This document shows, piece by piece, positions 55,529 through 64,000 of a DNA stretch of 64,000 nt. Made by a program: the position numbers and the translations under genes. The notes beneath the pieces were generated by a model. It saw only the letters and a program-made list of their open reading frames with translations, did not search any database and was not told the origin of the DNA. Origin of the DNA: Pseudo-nitzschia pungens. Lineage: Eukaryota; Bacillariophyta; Bacillariophyceae; Bacillariales; Bacillariaceae. The first letter of the stretch is position 1, and the number at the start of each line of letters is the position of its first letter. The stretch covers positions 2,790,001-2,854,000 of the forward strand of contig CM074767.1 of NCBI GenBank assembly GCA_037355855.1, in the 5' to 3' direction.

Positions 55529-55831
55529 TTGTGCTTTAAAGTAGAAACAGAACCAAACTCAGTACTGAATCCAAGAAACATCTCTTATCCTAAACAACAG
55601 GGATACATCGATACCCTGACAAGCAAAATCCTACAGTCGGAATCTCCGAAAGAACTACGAAACGCCGATCGAAATCTACAACCAATCGAACACCGGATCG
55701 ATCGAACACCGAATCGATCAAACGCTCCGAAAGTAAACAACGATCGATCGCAATCTCCAACCGAATCGATCGAACAAAATGATCGATACTACCTACGAAA
55801 CAATCGAATCGATCGAACGCGACGAATCAAC
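55529..55831 (+). promoter_or_regulatory. E leader with repeated CGATCGA motifs
   Basis: About eight variants of AATCGATCGAAC between 55620 and 55830, plus CAGGG/CCCTG arms around ATACATCGATA at 55600-55620. It lies between the priming region and gag, the usual place of a packaging signal. The frame through it is open but not conserved. Confidence 0.5.
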
Positions 55832-56902
55832 ATGGCAGGACTATACAGAGATCCTCCAATCAATTATACTCCTTCATTCAAGAGAAGCAAGCCAAAACTC
55901 ACCAAGCTCTCCATGACACATGCTAATGGACGACAAGACAGCATGAAGATCCCTCTATTCACCAACAAAGGAGGCCTAGAAGAATTCCTATTTGTTGAAG
56001 AAGCCTTCACGAACGCCGCGAAACTTCTAGGACTACCAATCAACGAATATATCCCTTACTTCAATCGTTGTCTCTCCGTTGACACCCAAACCAAATGGAC
56101 AGACTTAACAAGCAACCAACGTAAATATCCACGAACACTAAATGGATACAAGCAAGCAATCATTGACTTTATTGAGCAATTCTGCAATGCGACAGACGCC
56201 AAAGATATCATGCATACATACCTTCGAACGCTGAAGAAACCAAGCAACGTCTCTTGTAAAGACCATGCAGACCGAATGCAAATTCTATTCAAATATACTA
56301 AAAGACTCCAAGGACATGGAACTGACCTATCACCAACAGAAGCCAAGACCATTCTGCTGCACACCTTCCCAAGCAAATGGATCAACAGCTATGGTCTAAT
56401 CCACCAAGGAATACAAGAAGATACCACTGTACAATTCATCGTCGACCATATGAGCTGTCTAGAGCGCCAAAGAAAAAGAAAACAAGCGTCGGCCACTGAT
56501 TCGGACGCCGAAAGCATCGACAACGACAGCAACAGCTCGAATTCCGACAGCGACAGTGACAGTGACAGCAACGCTGAATCCGAAGAAGAAGAGAAAGAGC
56601 AGGAGCCATCCGGTGGCAAAAGAAAATATAACAATCCCTGCAGAATTCCGGGACACGACCACGATTGGTCCGAGTGTCCAAAGAATAAATATTCCAAAAA
56701 GAGCAAAATCAGCAACAACAGCACTGCTCCGGCTCCTAGCAACGAAACTGGAACCAACGAACCTGGAACCAACGCAACTGGAAGCACTGCTTCCAATGAA
56801 TCCTTCCAAGCTTACATCAGACAAGCAATGCAATCCTATTGCATGGAGAACGGAGGACGCATCGAAAGAAACTTCGATGGCAGTCCTACATGGCAACCAT
56901 AG
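55832..56902 (+). CDS. E gag, 356 aa, intact
   Basis: The start MAGLYRDPPINYTPSF was chosen by conservation with F and H, although the frame is open upstream. Capsid-like region (GGLEEFLFVEEAFTNAAKLLGLP, KTILLHTFPSKWINSYG, VDHMSCLERQ), an acidic linker of Ser/Asp/Asn repeats, a basic SGGKRKYNN segment, the zinc motif CRIPGHDHDWSEC (about residue 269) and the C-terminus FDGSPTWQP. It ends in TAG; unlike G1 and G2 no pol follows in frame. It should form particles that package its own RNA and borrow RT and integrase (inference). Confidence 0.92.
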   Translation: MAGLYRDPPINYTPSFKRSKPKLTKLSMTHANGRQDSMKIPLFTNKGGLEEFLFVEEAFTNAAKLLGLPINEYIPYFNRCLSVDTQTKWTDLTSNQRKYPRTLNGYKQAIIDFIEQFCNATDAKDIMHTYLRTLKKPSNVSCKDHADRMQILFKYTKRLQGHGTDLSPTEAKTILLHTFPSKWINSYGLIHQGIQEDTTVQFIVDHMSCLERQRKRKQASATDSDAESIDNDSNSSNSDSDSDSDSNAESEEEEKEQEPSGGKRKYNNPCRIPGHDHDWSECPKNKYSKKSKISNNSTAPAPSNETGTNEPGTNATGSTASNESFQAYIRQAMQSYCMENGGRIERNFDGSPTWQP

Positions 56903-57998
56903 CCACTCGAACACTTAACACAAGGATCACCGTATCCAGCACCGTGCCTTCAGCTCCCCTGGAACTGAATGCCAGCTCAGCCCTGCTGACTGGGAAGACA
57001 CATGGAGGAGAACTCCCCAAAAAAAAGAGAGGAAGAAACCTACAGAGATGAGCCCTGTTGCAACCAAAATAAAAACGTTCGAACTACAACACAAAGCGCT
57101 CAGTCCGATCCACAGTGACGGCAACGACAATCAACCAAATAAATAAAATAAAAGATTCAAACATGGCAAATACAAATAACAGCAAAAGGTTCGGACGCGA
57201 ACCAATTGCAAGGGTACAGACGCTTAACGCCATGGATGAATCGATTCATATCCCAATCAATAAGGGTACAGACGCAAAACAAAACAAAGGGTACAGCAGC
57301 AACAACAAGGCCAACCTTGTTCCGGACAAACAAATAGTCCACAGGGAGCTCCAAAAAAATAATAAGAGCAATCCCACAAAATCCATATTCAACACCCACA
57401 GAGGTGCTCTGGAGTTACAAAATCCGAAATTCCAGTAAACTGCTGCAAACACACCCAAATAAAGACCGACAAAGTATCCGGCAAATCGCAACTGAATTTA
57501 CACATCGATTCAAACCCTAACTAACAATGCGTCCCTTCTCTGCGTCACCATACAATCGCAGATACGGCAAGCGCCACATCCAACGCTCCGGCTTTTCACC
57601 TACCTACAATCACTCCCATTACAACAGGAGGTGTTTTTATGCCTAAGAGCAATCAATTTCAATCGCTCGAAATTGCAAATCAGCTCCACTACCCGGGGAG
57701 GTACATCACAGTTGGGGGAGGAAAAGAATTTTCTTCAAATCTTTTTGCTATTTTTAGCATGTCATTATGACCCTTCTCAAGAACAAGAAACAAATCTTCG
57801 ATTTTTTGAGTATCACAAAGAACCTTCTTCAATCCCACTTCGATCTACATTACCATATATCTTCAGAATACTTCAAATGGCATATATCATCTTCAACCGG
57901 TTCTCCGAACAAGCATATCTCTTTTTCATCGATACTACTCAACTCCGAACCTAGTGTATTGAACTACATGCAAACTTCACCTAATCATTGGGGAACTA
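56903..57998 (+). other. E 3' noncoding region: pol remnant, shared module, hairpin, small ORF
   Basis: Pol-spacer remnant at 56940-57050 (VPSAPLELNASSALLTGKTHGGELP, another frame than gag). The shared module is at 57289-57440. A hairpin at 57613-57630 is followed by GTGTTTTTATG. A 107-codon open frame (57631-57954, non-ATG start, core KNFL..FLLFLACHYDPSQEQETNLRFFEYHKEPSS) is partly shared with F. The likely polypurine tract TTGGGGAACTA lies just before the LTR. Product of the small ORF unknown. Confidence 0.6.
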
Positions 57999-58356
57999 TG
58001 TGACGGGCTGGCGTAGGCATCCCTACGAGAGACTCTAAATGATTATTGAATCCCGCATATACTCCAATATGTAGGATATTCATATACATATACTGAATAT
58101 TCAACATACAAGAATACACATTCAATCCAATACTAATTGGATATTCAAATATCGAGATAAACAAAGATTCAAGTGACTCAACGATTATTGATATTATGCC
58201 CGACGAACAATAATATCATTGTTCGATCATTCATTCCATACTCAAGGAATCATTCCCATTTCGTAAGGTATTCAACCATTCTCTTTTATAACACAATTTA
58301 TTAACCTTTCATCTTTAAAATACTCCTATCATGTATTTCTACTCTAGACCGTAACA
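57999..58356 (+). repeat. E 3' LTR
   Basis: 358 bp; one difference from the 5' LTR seen (cccggcg/cccgacg). Followed by the TSD CAGGG. Confidence 0.94.
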
Positions 58357-59058
58357 CAGGGAGCTCAAAAAAATAATGGAGCAATCCCACAAAATCCGAA
58401 TTTGAAACCCACAGAGGTGCTCTGGAGTTACAAAATCCGAAATTCCAGTAGACTGCTGCAAACAAATAACACCCAAAACAAAAGACCGAACAAAGTATAC
58501 GGCAAATCGCGAGCGCATTAATATTGTATTTCAATACGACACTAACAATGCGTCCCCTCTCTGCTTTAAACATATAATCGCAGACACGGCAAGCAACACA
58601 TCCAACGCAGATCGGCTTTTCACCTACCTAAAACTCCTATTACAGGAGGTGTTTTTATGCCTGAGAGCAATCAATTTCAATCGCTCGAAATTGCAAATCA
58701 GCTCCACTACCCGGGGAGGTGCATCACAGTTGGGGGAGGAAAAGAATTTTCTTCGACTCTTTTTTCTCTTTTTAACAACACGTCGTTATGAAACTCCAAC
58801 CATTTCAAAGAACAAGAAACAAATCAGAGAACAAGAAACAAAAAAAAAACAAAAAATCTTCGATTTTCAGTATCACGAAGAACCTTCTTCAATCCCACTT
58901 CGATCTACAATACCATATATCTTTCGAAATATTTCAAATGACATATATCACCTTCAACCGGTTCTCTGAACAAGCATATCTCTTTTCATCGATACTACTC
59001 AACTCCGAACCTATTGTATTGAACTACATGCAAACTTCACCTAATCATTGGGGAACTA
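58357..59058 (+). other. H internal 3' region, right of E
   Basis: Continues H after E: the second half of the shared module (GGTGCTCTGGAGTTAC at 58413) and a hairpin at 58634-58648 (CTCCT ATTAC AGGAG). The small-ORF region is broken by indels and an A-rich insert near 58840. It ends with TTGGGGAACTA. Confidence 0.75.
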
Positions 59059-59415
59059 TGTTACGGGCTGACGTAGGTACCCTACGAGAGGCTCTAAATG
59101 ATTATTGAATCCCGCATATATTCCAATATGTATGATATTCATGTACATATACTGAATATTCAACGTACAAGAATACACATGCAATCCAATACTAATTGGA
59201 TATTCAAATATCAAGATAAACAAAGATTCAAGTGACTCAACAATTATTGATATTATGCCCGACGAACAATAATATCATTGTTCGATCATTCATTCCATAC
59301 TCAAGGAATCATTCCCATCTCGTAAAGTATTCAACCATTCTCTTTTATAACACAATTTATTAACCTTTCATCTTTAAAATACTCCTATCGTGTATTTCTA
59401 CTCTAGACCGTAACA
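59059..59415 (+). repeat. H 3' LTR (357 bp)
   Basis: TGTTACGGGCTGACG to CTCTAGACCGTAACA. More divergent from the E LTRs than those are from each other. The next five bases are GGATG, the expected right TSD; the left copy is lost. Confidence 0.9.
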
Positions 59416-60331
59416 GGATGGATTTCTTGTCTTTACCCTCCTTCTTGCTGAAGAAGTGTGTAGGGCTTGGACACCCAGCCCATAAGCGAGAACCTGTTGG
59501 AGATTTGCGAAAGGCCTGAATTGCAGAAGGTATGGGAGACCTGCCAGAACAGGGACCCTTACCATAAAAACACCAGAAGAAGGAATCAGAATGAGCCCTG
59601 TTTGCAGCAGCCAGAGCCTCCTTGTGTTGGGATTGGCGTGCTTTCTGCTGAGAGGGATCAGACTTCTGGGCAGAGGAAAAGGCAAGAGTAGATTGCTTGA
59701 GGATAGATGAAGCAGGGACCTTGCCTGAGGTCACAGAACCCATTGGTGTGTGTCTGGACGTCTGTTGGCCTGGCAGCTGGGAGCCTGCCTGCTTGGATCC
59801 TGGCTGCTGGGAGCCTGGTTGCTGGGATCCTGACGGCTCGGAGCCTGTCAGCTTGGGGTCTGACGGCAGAGTACCTGACGACTGAGAGCCTGACAGAGTA
59901 CCTGACGGCGGAGAACCTGACTTCTGGGAGCCTAACTGAGAAGCTGCTGACAGAGAAGAAGACTGCAAGGAATCCCCTGATGCAGATTCCCCTGGTGCAG
60001 ATTCAGTGCCAAGCATATCAACATCAGAAAGCACACCTGCAGATGAGGACACAGAAGAAGAGGAAGACATATCATCAGCAGAAGACCCATGCATAGAGGA
60101 TGAAGAGGCTGAGGAGGCTGATGACGAGGATGATCTGGTAGCAAGAGCAGGAGAAGGAGTAGCAAGAGCAGAGTTGGCACTAGAATGTCTTGGAGGGGTC
60201 TGTTGCACAAAGGGACGCTTGCTAGACCGAGACCCAGAGGCAGACCTAGCAGAAGAAGAAGGCGTGGAAGATCTTTTCTTCCGGGAAGCAACTTGGGAGG
60301 TGGGCCACCCCTTATTAGGAGGGGGAGGCAT
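59416..60331 (-). pseudogene. LINE 5 ORF1, N-terminal 305 codons
   Basis: Nearly identical to LINE 4 ORF1 from MPPPPNKGWPTSQ through the Ser-rich tract and GSQQPG repeats to FFSKKEGKDKKSI, where the H LTR begins. Truncated, no function expected. Confidence 0.9.
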
Positions 60332-62040
60332 TGTACCAGAAGGGGAGCAGCTGAGTGCAGAAGGAACAACAGAAGCGCCGCGCTTGGATGGAGAGGTGCC
60401 AGGTGAGGACAAATGCCAGGGCAGGAGAAGCACCGGTTGAAAGCAGAAGCAACAGCAGAAAACCTCCAGTGGAGTGCAGAAGCAAGCACAGAAACGCCGC
60501 TTTGGATGTAGAGGTGCCAGGTGATAGCAAAAGTCGGGGCAGTAGAAACACCAGTTGTGTGCAGAAGCAACAACAGAAACGCCACTTGGGTGCTGAAAAG
60601 CCACAGCAGAAAAGCAACCAGCTGGGTGCAGGAGCAACAACAGTCACGCCGCTTGGATGTAGAAGTGCCAGGTGATGACAAATGCCGGGGCAGGAGAAGC
60701 ACCAGTTGAAAGCAGAAGCAACAACAGAAAACCTCCAGTGGAGTGCAGAAGCAACAACAGAAGCGCCGCGCTTGGATGGAGAGGTGCCAGGGGAAGACAA
60801 ATGCCAGGGCAGGAGAAGCACCGGTTGAAAGCAGAAGCAACAGCAGAATACCTCCAGTGGAGTGCAGAAGCAAGCACAGAAACGCCGCTTTGGATGTAGA
60901 GGTGCCAGGTGATAGCAAAGGCCGGGGCAGTAGAAGCACCAGTTGAATGCAGAAGTAACAACAGAAAACGCCACTTGGGTGCAGAAATGCCAGGTGATGA
61001 CAAAAGCCGGGGCAGTGGAATCACCAGTTGAGTGCAGAAGCAACCACAGAAACGCCACTTGGATGTTGAAAAGCCACAGCAGAAAAGCAACCAGCTGGGT
61101 GCAGGAACAACAACAGTCATGCCGCTTGGATGTAGAAGTGCCAGGTGATGACAGACGCCGGGGCAGGATAAGCACCAGTGGAAAGCAGAAGCAACAACAG
61201 AAAGCCTCCAGTGGAGTGCAGAAGCAACAACAGAAACGCCGCGTTGGATGTAGAGATGCCAGGTGATAGCAAAAGCCGGGGCAGTAGAAGCACCAGGTGT
61301 ATACAGAAGCAACAACAGAAACACCACTTTGGTGTAGAAATGCCGGATGATGACAAAAGCCGGGGCAATAGAAGCACCAGTTGAAAGCAGAAGCAACAGC
61401 AGAAAACCTCCAGTGGAGAGCAGAAGCAACAACAGAAACGCCGCATTGGATGTAGAGGTGCCAGGTGATAGCAAAGGCCGGGGCAGGAGAAGCACCAGTT
61501 GAATGCAGAAGTAACAACAGAAAACTCCACTTGGGTACAGAAATGCCTGATGATGACAAAAGACGGGGCAATAGAAGCACCAGTTGAAAGCAGAAGCAAC
61601 AGCAGAAAACCTCCAGTGGAGAGCAGAAGCAACAACAGAAACGCCGCATTGGATGTAGAGGTGCCAGGTGATAGCAAAGGCCGGGGCAGGAGAAGCACCA
61701 GTTGAATGCAGAAGTAACAACAGAAAACTCCACTTGGGTACAGAAATGCCTGATGATGACAAAAGACGGGGCAATAGAAGCACCAGTTGAAAGCAGAAGC
61801 AACAGCAGAAAACCTCCAGTGGAGAGCAGAAGCAACAACAGACACGCCGCTTGGATGTAGAGGTGCCCGGTGATAGCAAAGGCCGGGGCAGTAGAAGCAC
61901 CAGTTGAATACAGAAGCAACAACAGAAACGCCACTTGGTTGAAGAAATGCCAGGTGATGACAAAAGCCGGGGCAGTATAATCACCAGTTGAGTGCAGAAG
62001 CAACCACAGAAACGCCACTTGGATGTTGAAAAGCCACAGC
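60332..62040 (-). repeat. LINE 5 leader: tandem monomers related to the 117-bp array
   Basis: Repeats of TTGCTTCTGCTTTCAACTGG and CATCACCTGGCACTTCTACA-type blocks. Longer repeats of about 203 bp are nearly identical at roughly 61385-61590 and 61588-61790. As in LINE 4, all three forward frames are largely free of stops (long frames of 581 and 504 codons on the minus strand), which I read as a consequence of the C/T-rich composition. Confidence 0.8.
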
Positions 62041-63732
62041 ACAATTTGCGCGAAGCGCATTTTGTCCGACGTTCCGATGTTCCAGTACTAAAAATACGTA
62101 GATTTCTACACACATTTACCATGCGATATATCTCGCTCCCTTCTACACCCCCAAACACAATACCAGGACCTACATGTATTAACCAAGACCTCCGCTCTTC
62201 GTTTCTGCTATCAGTTCAGTTGCTTGCTGCTTTGTTCAGTTGCTTTGGTGGCCTTCACCATGGTCGTCGATGTCGATTCGGCAACAGCAGCAGCAGCAAA
62301 CCGACACATAATTTTCTACAGCACCTCCAGTACAGATTATACAGCAATTCACCAACAATTTTCGTTGTACTGCTTCGATCTGTTACGCAGCTCCATTGCA
62401 AGGCCCCTAAGTATATCTTACACTTAATGTTCTACATTGTTTCCAAGCTGCTTAAGTGATTCTCACTTAATGTTCTACATTCTTCGAAGTTCCTTGCTGA
62501 GTCCTCTTAAGTCTTTTCAAGTCGAAGTTCATGAACAGCCCCTTCCACTGTAGCAATCTTTCTACAAGAAATTCCAGCTGTCATCAGTTTTCAAGTCCAT
62601 TGCCCTGCTGGACCTTAAGTGTTTTCGCTTATGGTCCTACTGTTTCTTGACCCAAGCCCCAAAGCCGCTACGTACAGCTTGCTTATGGCTCGACTACCTA
62701 CATATACCTCCCAGATGTACTGTATAAATGTCATCTGTTTCCAAGTCTACTGCCCTGATGGACCATAAGTGTTTTCGGTTATGGTCCTACTGTTTCCTGA
62801 CCCAAGCCCCAAAGCCACTAAGTACAGTTTGCTTAAGGCTCCACCACCTACATAACCCTCTCAGGTGTACAGTATAAATGTCATCTGTTTTCAAGTCTAC
62901 TGCCCTGATGGACCATAAGTGTTTTCGCTTATGGACCTACTGTTTTTCTGACCCAAGCCCCCAATTCGCTAAGTACATGTTACTTAACGCTCCACCACCA
63001 ACATATACCCCTCCAGTTCACAGTACAACTGACACCTGTTTTCAAGCCTACAGCCCTGATGGTCGTTAAGTGTTATCACTTAGAGCCCCTGTTTCCAAGC
63101 TACTACGGAAGCTCAAGTTCATTCTACGAATTTGGTAGTAGGCTCCACTGCCTCTAAGTGTTGTGCAGTACACGGTGTACACGAGCATTACCTGGGAAAT
63201 TTTGCTCGTGTTCTTTTGATGTACCATAGGGTACGGGAATGTGTTTGGGGATGACTAAGGTTACTCGTACTCGCATTACCGATGCTGCAATCCAGCATTC
63301 AGAGAGGAGTTTTGCTTTTGTACGCTGACCACTAGCATTACAGATACTATGTATCTAGTCAAGGGTTTTGCTTGTGTCAGCTGACCACTAGCATTACGGA
63401 TGCTGTACACCAGCATTGGAGGGACAGTTTTGCTTGTGTCATTCCCTTTCACGTTCTTGTCACCCGTCTCTTGTACGCTTAGCAACAGCAGTGTCTGTTG
63501 TGCTCTGGACTGGTTCGTTTTTTTCCTGCTTCTTACCAAGGTTCGTTTGCAAAATAGTCGTCCTTACAACCTGGGGCATAATCCCCCATGGTTGAGGCGG
63601 CGCGTCGTTCTACAACTTGGGGCCTAACCTCTCTTCGATTGAGGCGACGATAAAGTCTGGTTACAGACTGAGTAGCTTTTAACCACCTTCGGTGGATTTT
63701 CCTACTTAAATAAGTATATTAATATTATTATT
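62041..63732 (+). mobile_element. complete ORF-less LINE-derived hairpin element, 1.7 kb
   Basis: Starts like a LINE (TGCGC GAA GCGCA hairpin, then GTCCGACGTTCCGATGTTCC) and ends like one (hairpins 63654-63669 and 63683-63695, tail TATTAATATTATTATTG). Between them: a 150-nt unit repeated from 62579, 62729, 62879 and 63030, and a roughly 60-nt hairpin unit at about 63274, 63335 and 63394. A near-duplication of GAGGCGRCG blocks follows at 63590-63650. No ORF1 or ORF2 remnant. Collinear with element D. Confidence 0.85.
62579..63080 (+). repeat. 150-nt tandem repeat with two hairpins per unit
   Basis: Period exactly 150 for the first three units. Hairpin 1 is GGACCATAAG..CTTATGGTCC (varied between units); hairpin 2 is TAAGTA..TACTTA or CTAAG..CTTAAG. 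Element D has the same unit, with an ATAAT/ATTAT version of the stem. Confidence 0.85.
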
Positions 63733-63879
63733 GTTATATACAGGGATGTAGATTATATAAAGAGATCGCGATGACATCATCGCTCATTATTTCCTCTCTT
63801 TATTTTGAATCCCATCTCGTAAAGTGAAATAACACACAATTATTCATACTACTCCAAATTTCTACTTTAGAGTGTTACA
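63733..63879 (+). repeat. LTR fragment (3' part)
   Basis: Ends TTTCTACTTTAGAGTGTTACA, like the G1-type LTR ends, with a TATA-like GATTATATAAAGAG at about 63751. Its 5' part is missing where the ORF-less element ends. It lies within a gypsy RT gene and was probably the target of the LINE-type insertion. Confidence 0.7.
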
Positions 63880-64000
63880 GACACAGTCCTATGGAGACTT
63901 GATGATGCAAGCTTCAGAGCCAACCTGAGGAAATCCTTCTTCATGCAGAAAGAAGTGAAATATTTGGGTCTCCTACTAACCACAGAAGGCATCCAACCCC
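63880..64000 (+). pseudogene. gypsy reverse transcriptase fragment, another lineage
   Basis: Open to the window edge: DTVLWRLDDASFRANLRKSFFMQKEVKYLGLLLTTEGIQP. The pattern Q-KEVKYLG...T-EGI-P is the end of the gypsy RT just after the YxDD region. It differs clearly from G1 (DWAVQETDFLGYWMTP), so it is a separate gypsy lineage. Cut on the left by the LTR. Confidence 0.8.

Larger units (their letters stand above)
55158..58356 (+). mobile_element. gag-only LTR element E, intact and young, TSD CAGGG
   Basis: LTRs 55158-55515 and 57999-58356 (358 bp each, one difference noticed in the parts compared); TSD CAGGG at 55153-55157 and 58357-58361. It sits inside H, its own relative. Gag is intact; pol is missing except for a spacer remnant. 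LTR ends (TGTGACGGGCT, CTAGACCGTAACA) and priming region match G2, so a G2-type element probably supplies the enzymes. Confidence 0.95.
53390..59415 (+). mobile_element. gag-only LTR element H, 5' LTR lost, interrupted by E
   Basis: The internal region starts at the leader (CCTAAACAACAGGG, 53390), directly after the LINE 4 tail. Gag 53595-54708, noncoding region to 55157, E insertion, noncoding 58357-59058, 3' LTR 59059-59415. The 5' LTR is absent, so sequence was lost here. The right flank is LINE 5 ORF1. Confidence 0.85.
59416..62040 (-). mobile_element. LINE 5 (subfamily B), 5' part only
   Basis: Leader repeats 62040-60332 and the first 305 codons of ORF1, cut by H at 59416. The 3' remainder is not found left of H. 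Its leader is cut at 62040 by the opposite-strand element 62041-63732, again head to head. Confidence 0.87.

Noticed and set aside
58640..58662. AGGAGGTGTTTTTATG resembles a bacterial ribosome-binding site and start
   Set aside because: The setting is eukaryotic LTR elements, the frame after the ATG differs between E, F and H, and the GGAGG belongs to a hairpin arm.
58000..59415. A separate short LTR element between the second and third LTR
   Set aside because: The TSD CAGGG on both sides of E and the continuity of H show that the third LTR is the 3' LTR of H and that E is nested in H.
60315..62158. Long minus-strand frames over the LINE 5 leader and past 62040
   Set aside because: Same repeat effect. 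One frame crosses the border into the opposite-strand element, so it cannot be an old gene.

Overview
What it is. The whole 64 kb window is transposable-element DNA from a eukaryote. I see no convincing host gene, tRNA, rRNA or CRISPR array. It holds LINEs with an apurinic endonuclease, reverse transcriptase and RNase H, Ty3/gypsy LTR elements with an unusual gag zinc motif, gag-only LTR elements, and a pogo-like transposase with Stowaway-like ends. This mix suggests a stramenopile, most likely a diatom, but that is inference from protein style and not proof. Boundaries are good to a few bases where target-site duplications (TSDs) are given and otherwise to about 10-30 bases.

Layout. 1-6599: LINE copy 1 (minus; its 3' part runs off the left edge). 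6600-9050: decayed pogo-like DNA transposon, then a related 555-bp MITE (9113-9667). 9816-21272: a nest of gypsy elements. An old integrase relic (G0) holds element G2. G2 holds the nearly intact gypsy G1 (10913-16608, TSD GGGTC) in gag and the gag-only element F (17863-21040, minus, TSD CCACC) in pol. 21273-40825: a chain of minus-strand LINE copies. LINE C is interrupted by the 10.7-kb LINE B (19-bp TSD), then come an ORF-less element D and LINE 3. 40826-53389: full-length plus-strand LINE 4, head to head with LINE 3. 53390-59415: gag-only element H carrying its relative E (55158-58356, TSD CAGGG). 59416-62040: 5' part of LINE 5 (minus). 62041-63732: a complete copy of the ORF-less element (plus). 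63733-64000: LTR fragment inserted in another gypsy reverse transcriptase gene.

How the parts work together. The LINEs encode an ORF1 protein of unknown fold and a polyprotein ORF2 (EN-RT-RNase H-zinc finger). The two overlap in the fixed 8-nt string ATGGTTAG. Their 5' leaders are arrays of small hairpins and, in one subfamily, 117-bp monomers. Their 3' ends carry two conserved hairpins and a TAA/TTA-type tail. The ORF-less elements keep only the hairpin leader and the LINE 3' end, so they look like parasites of the LINE machinery. Among LTR elements, the gag-only E and H match G2 in LTR ends and priming region, while F matches G1, which suggests specific autonomous/non-autonomous pairs. The most interesting signals are the ORF-less hairpin element family, a sequence module shared in opposite orientation by LINE leaders and gag-only LTR elements, the head-to-head LINE insertions, and a palindrome where a tRNA primer site is expected.
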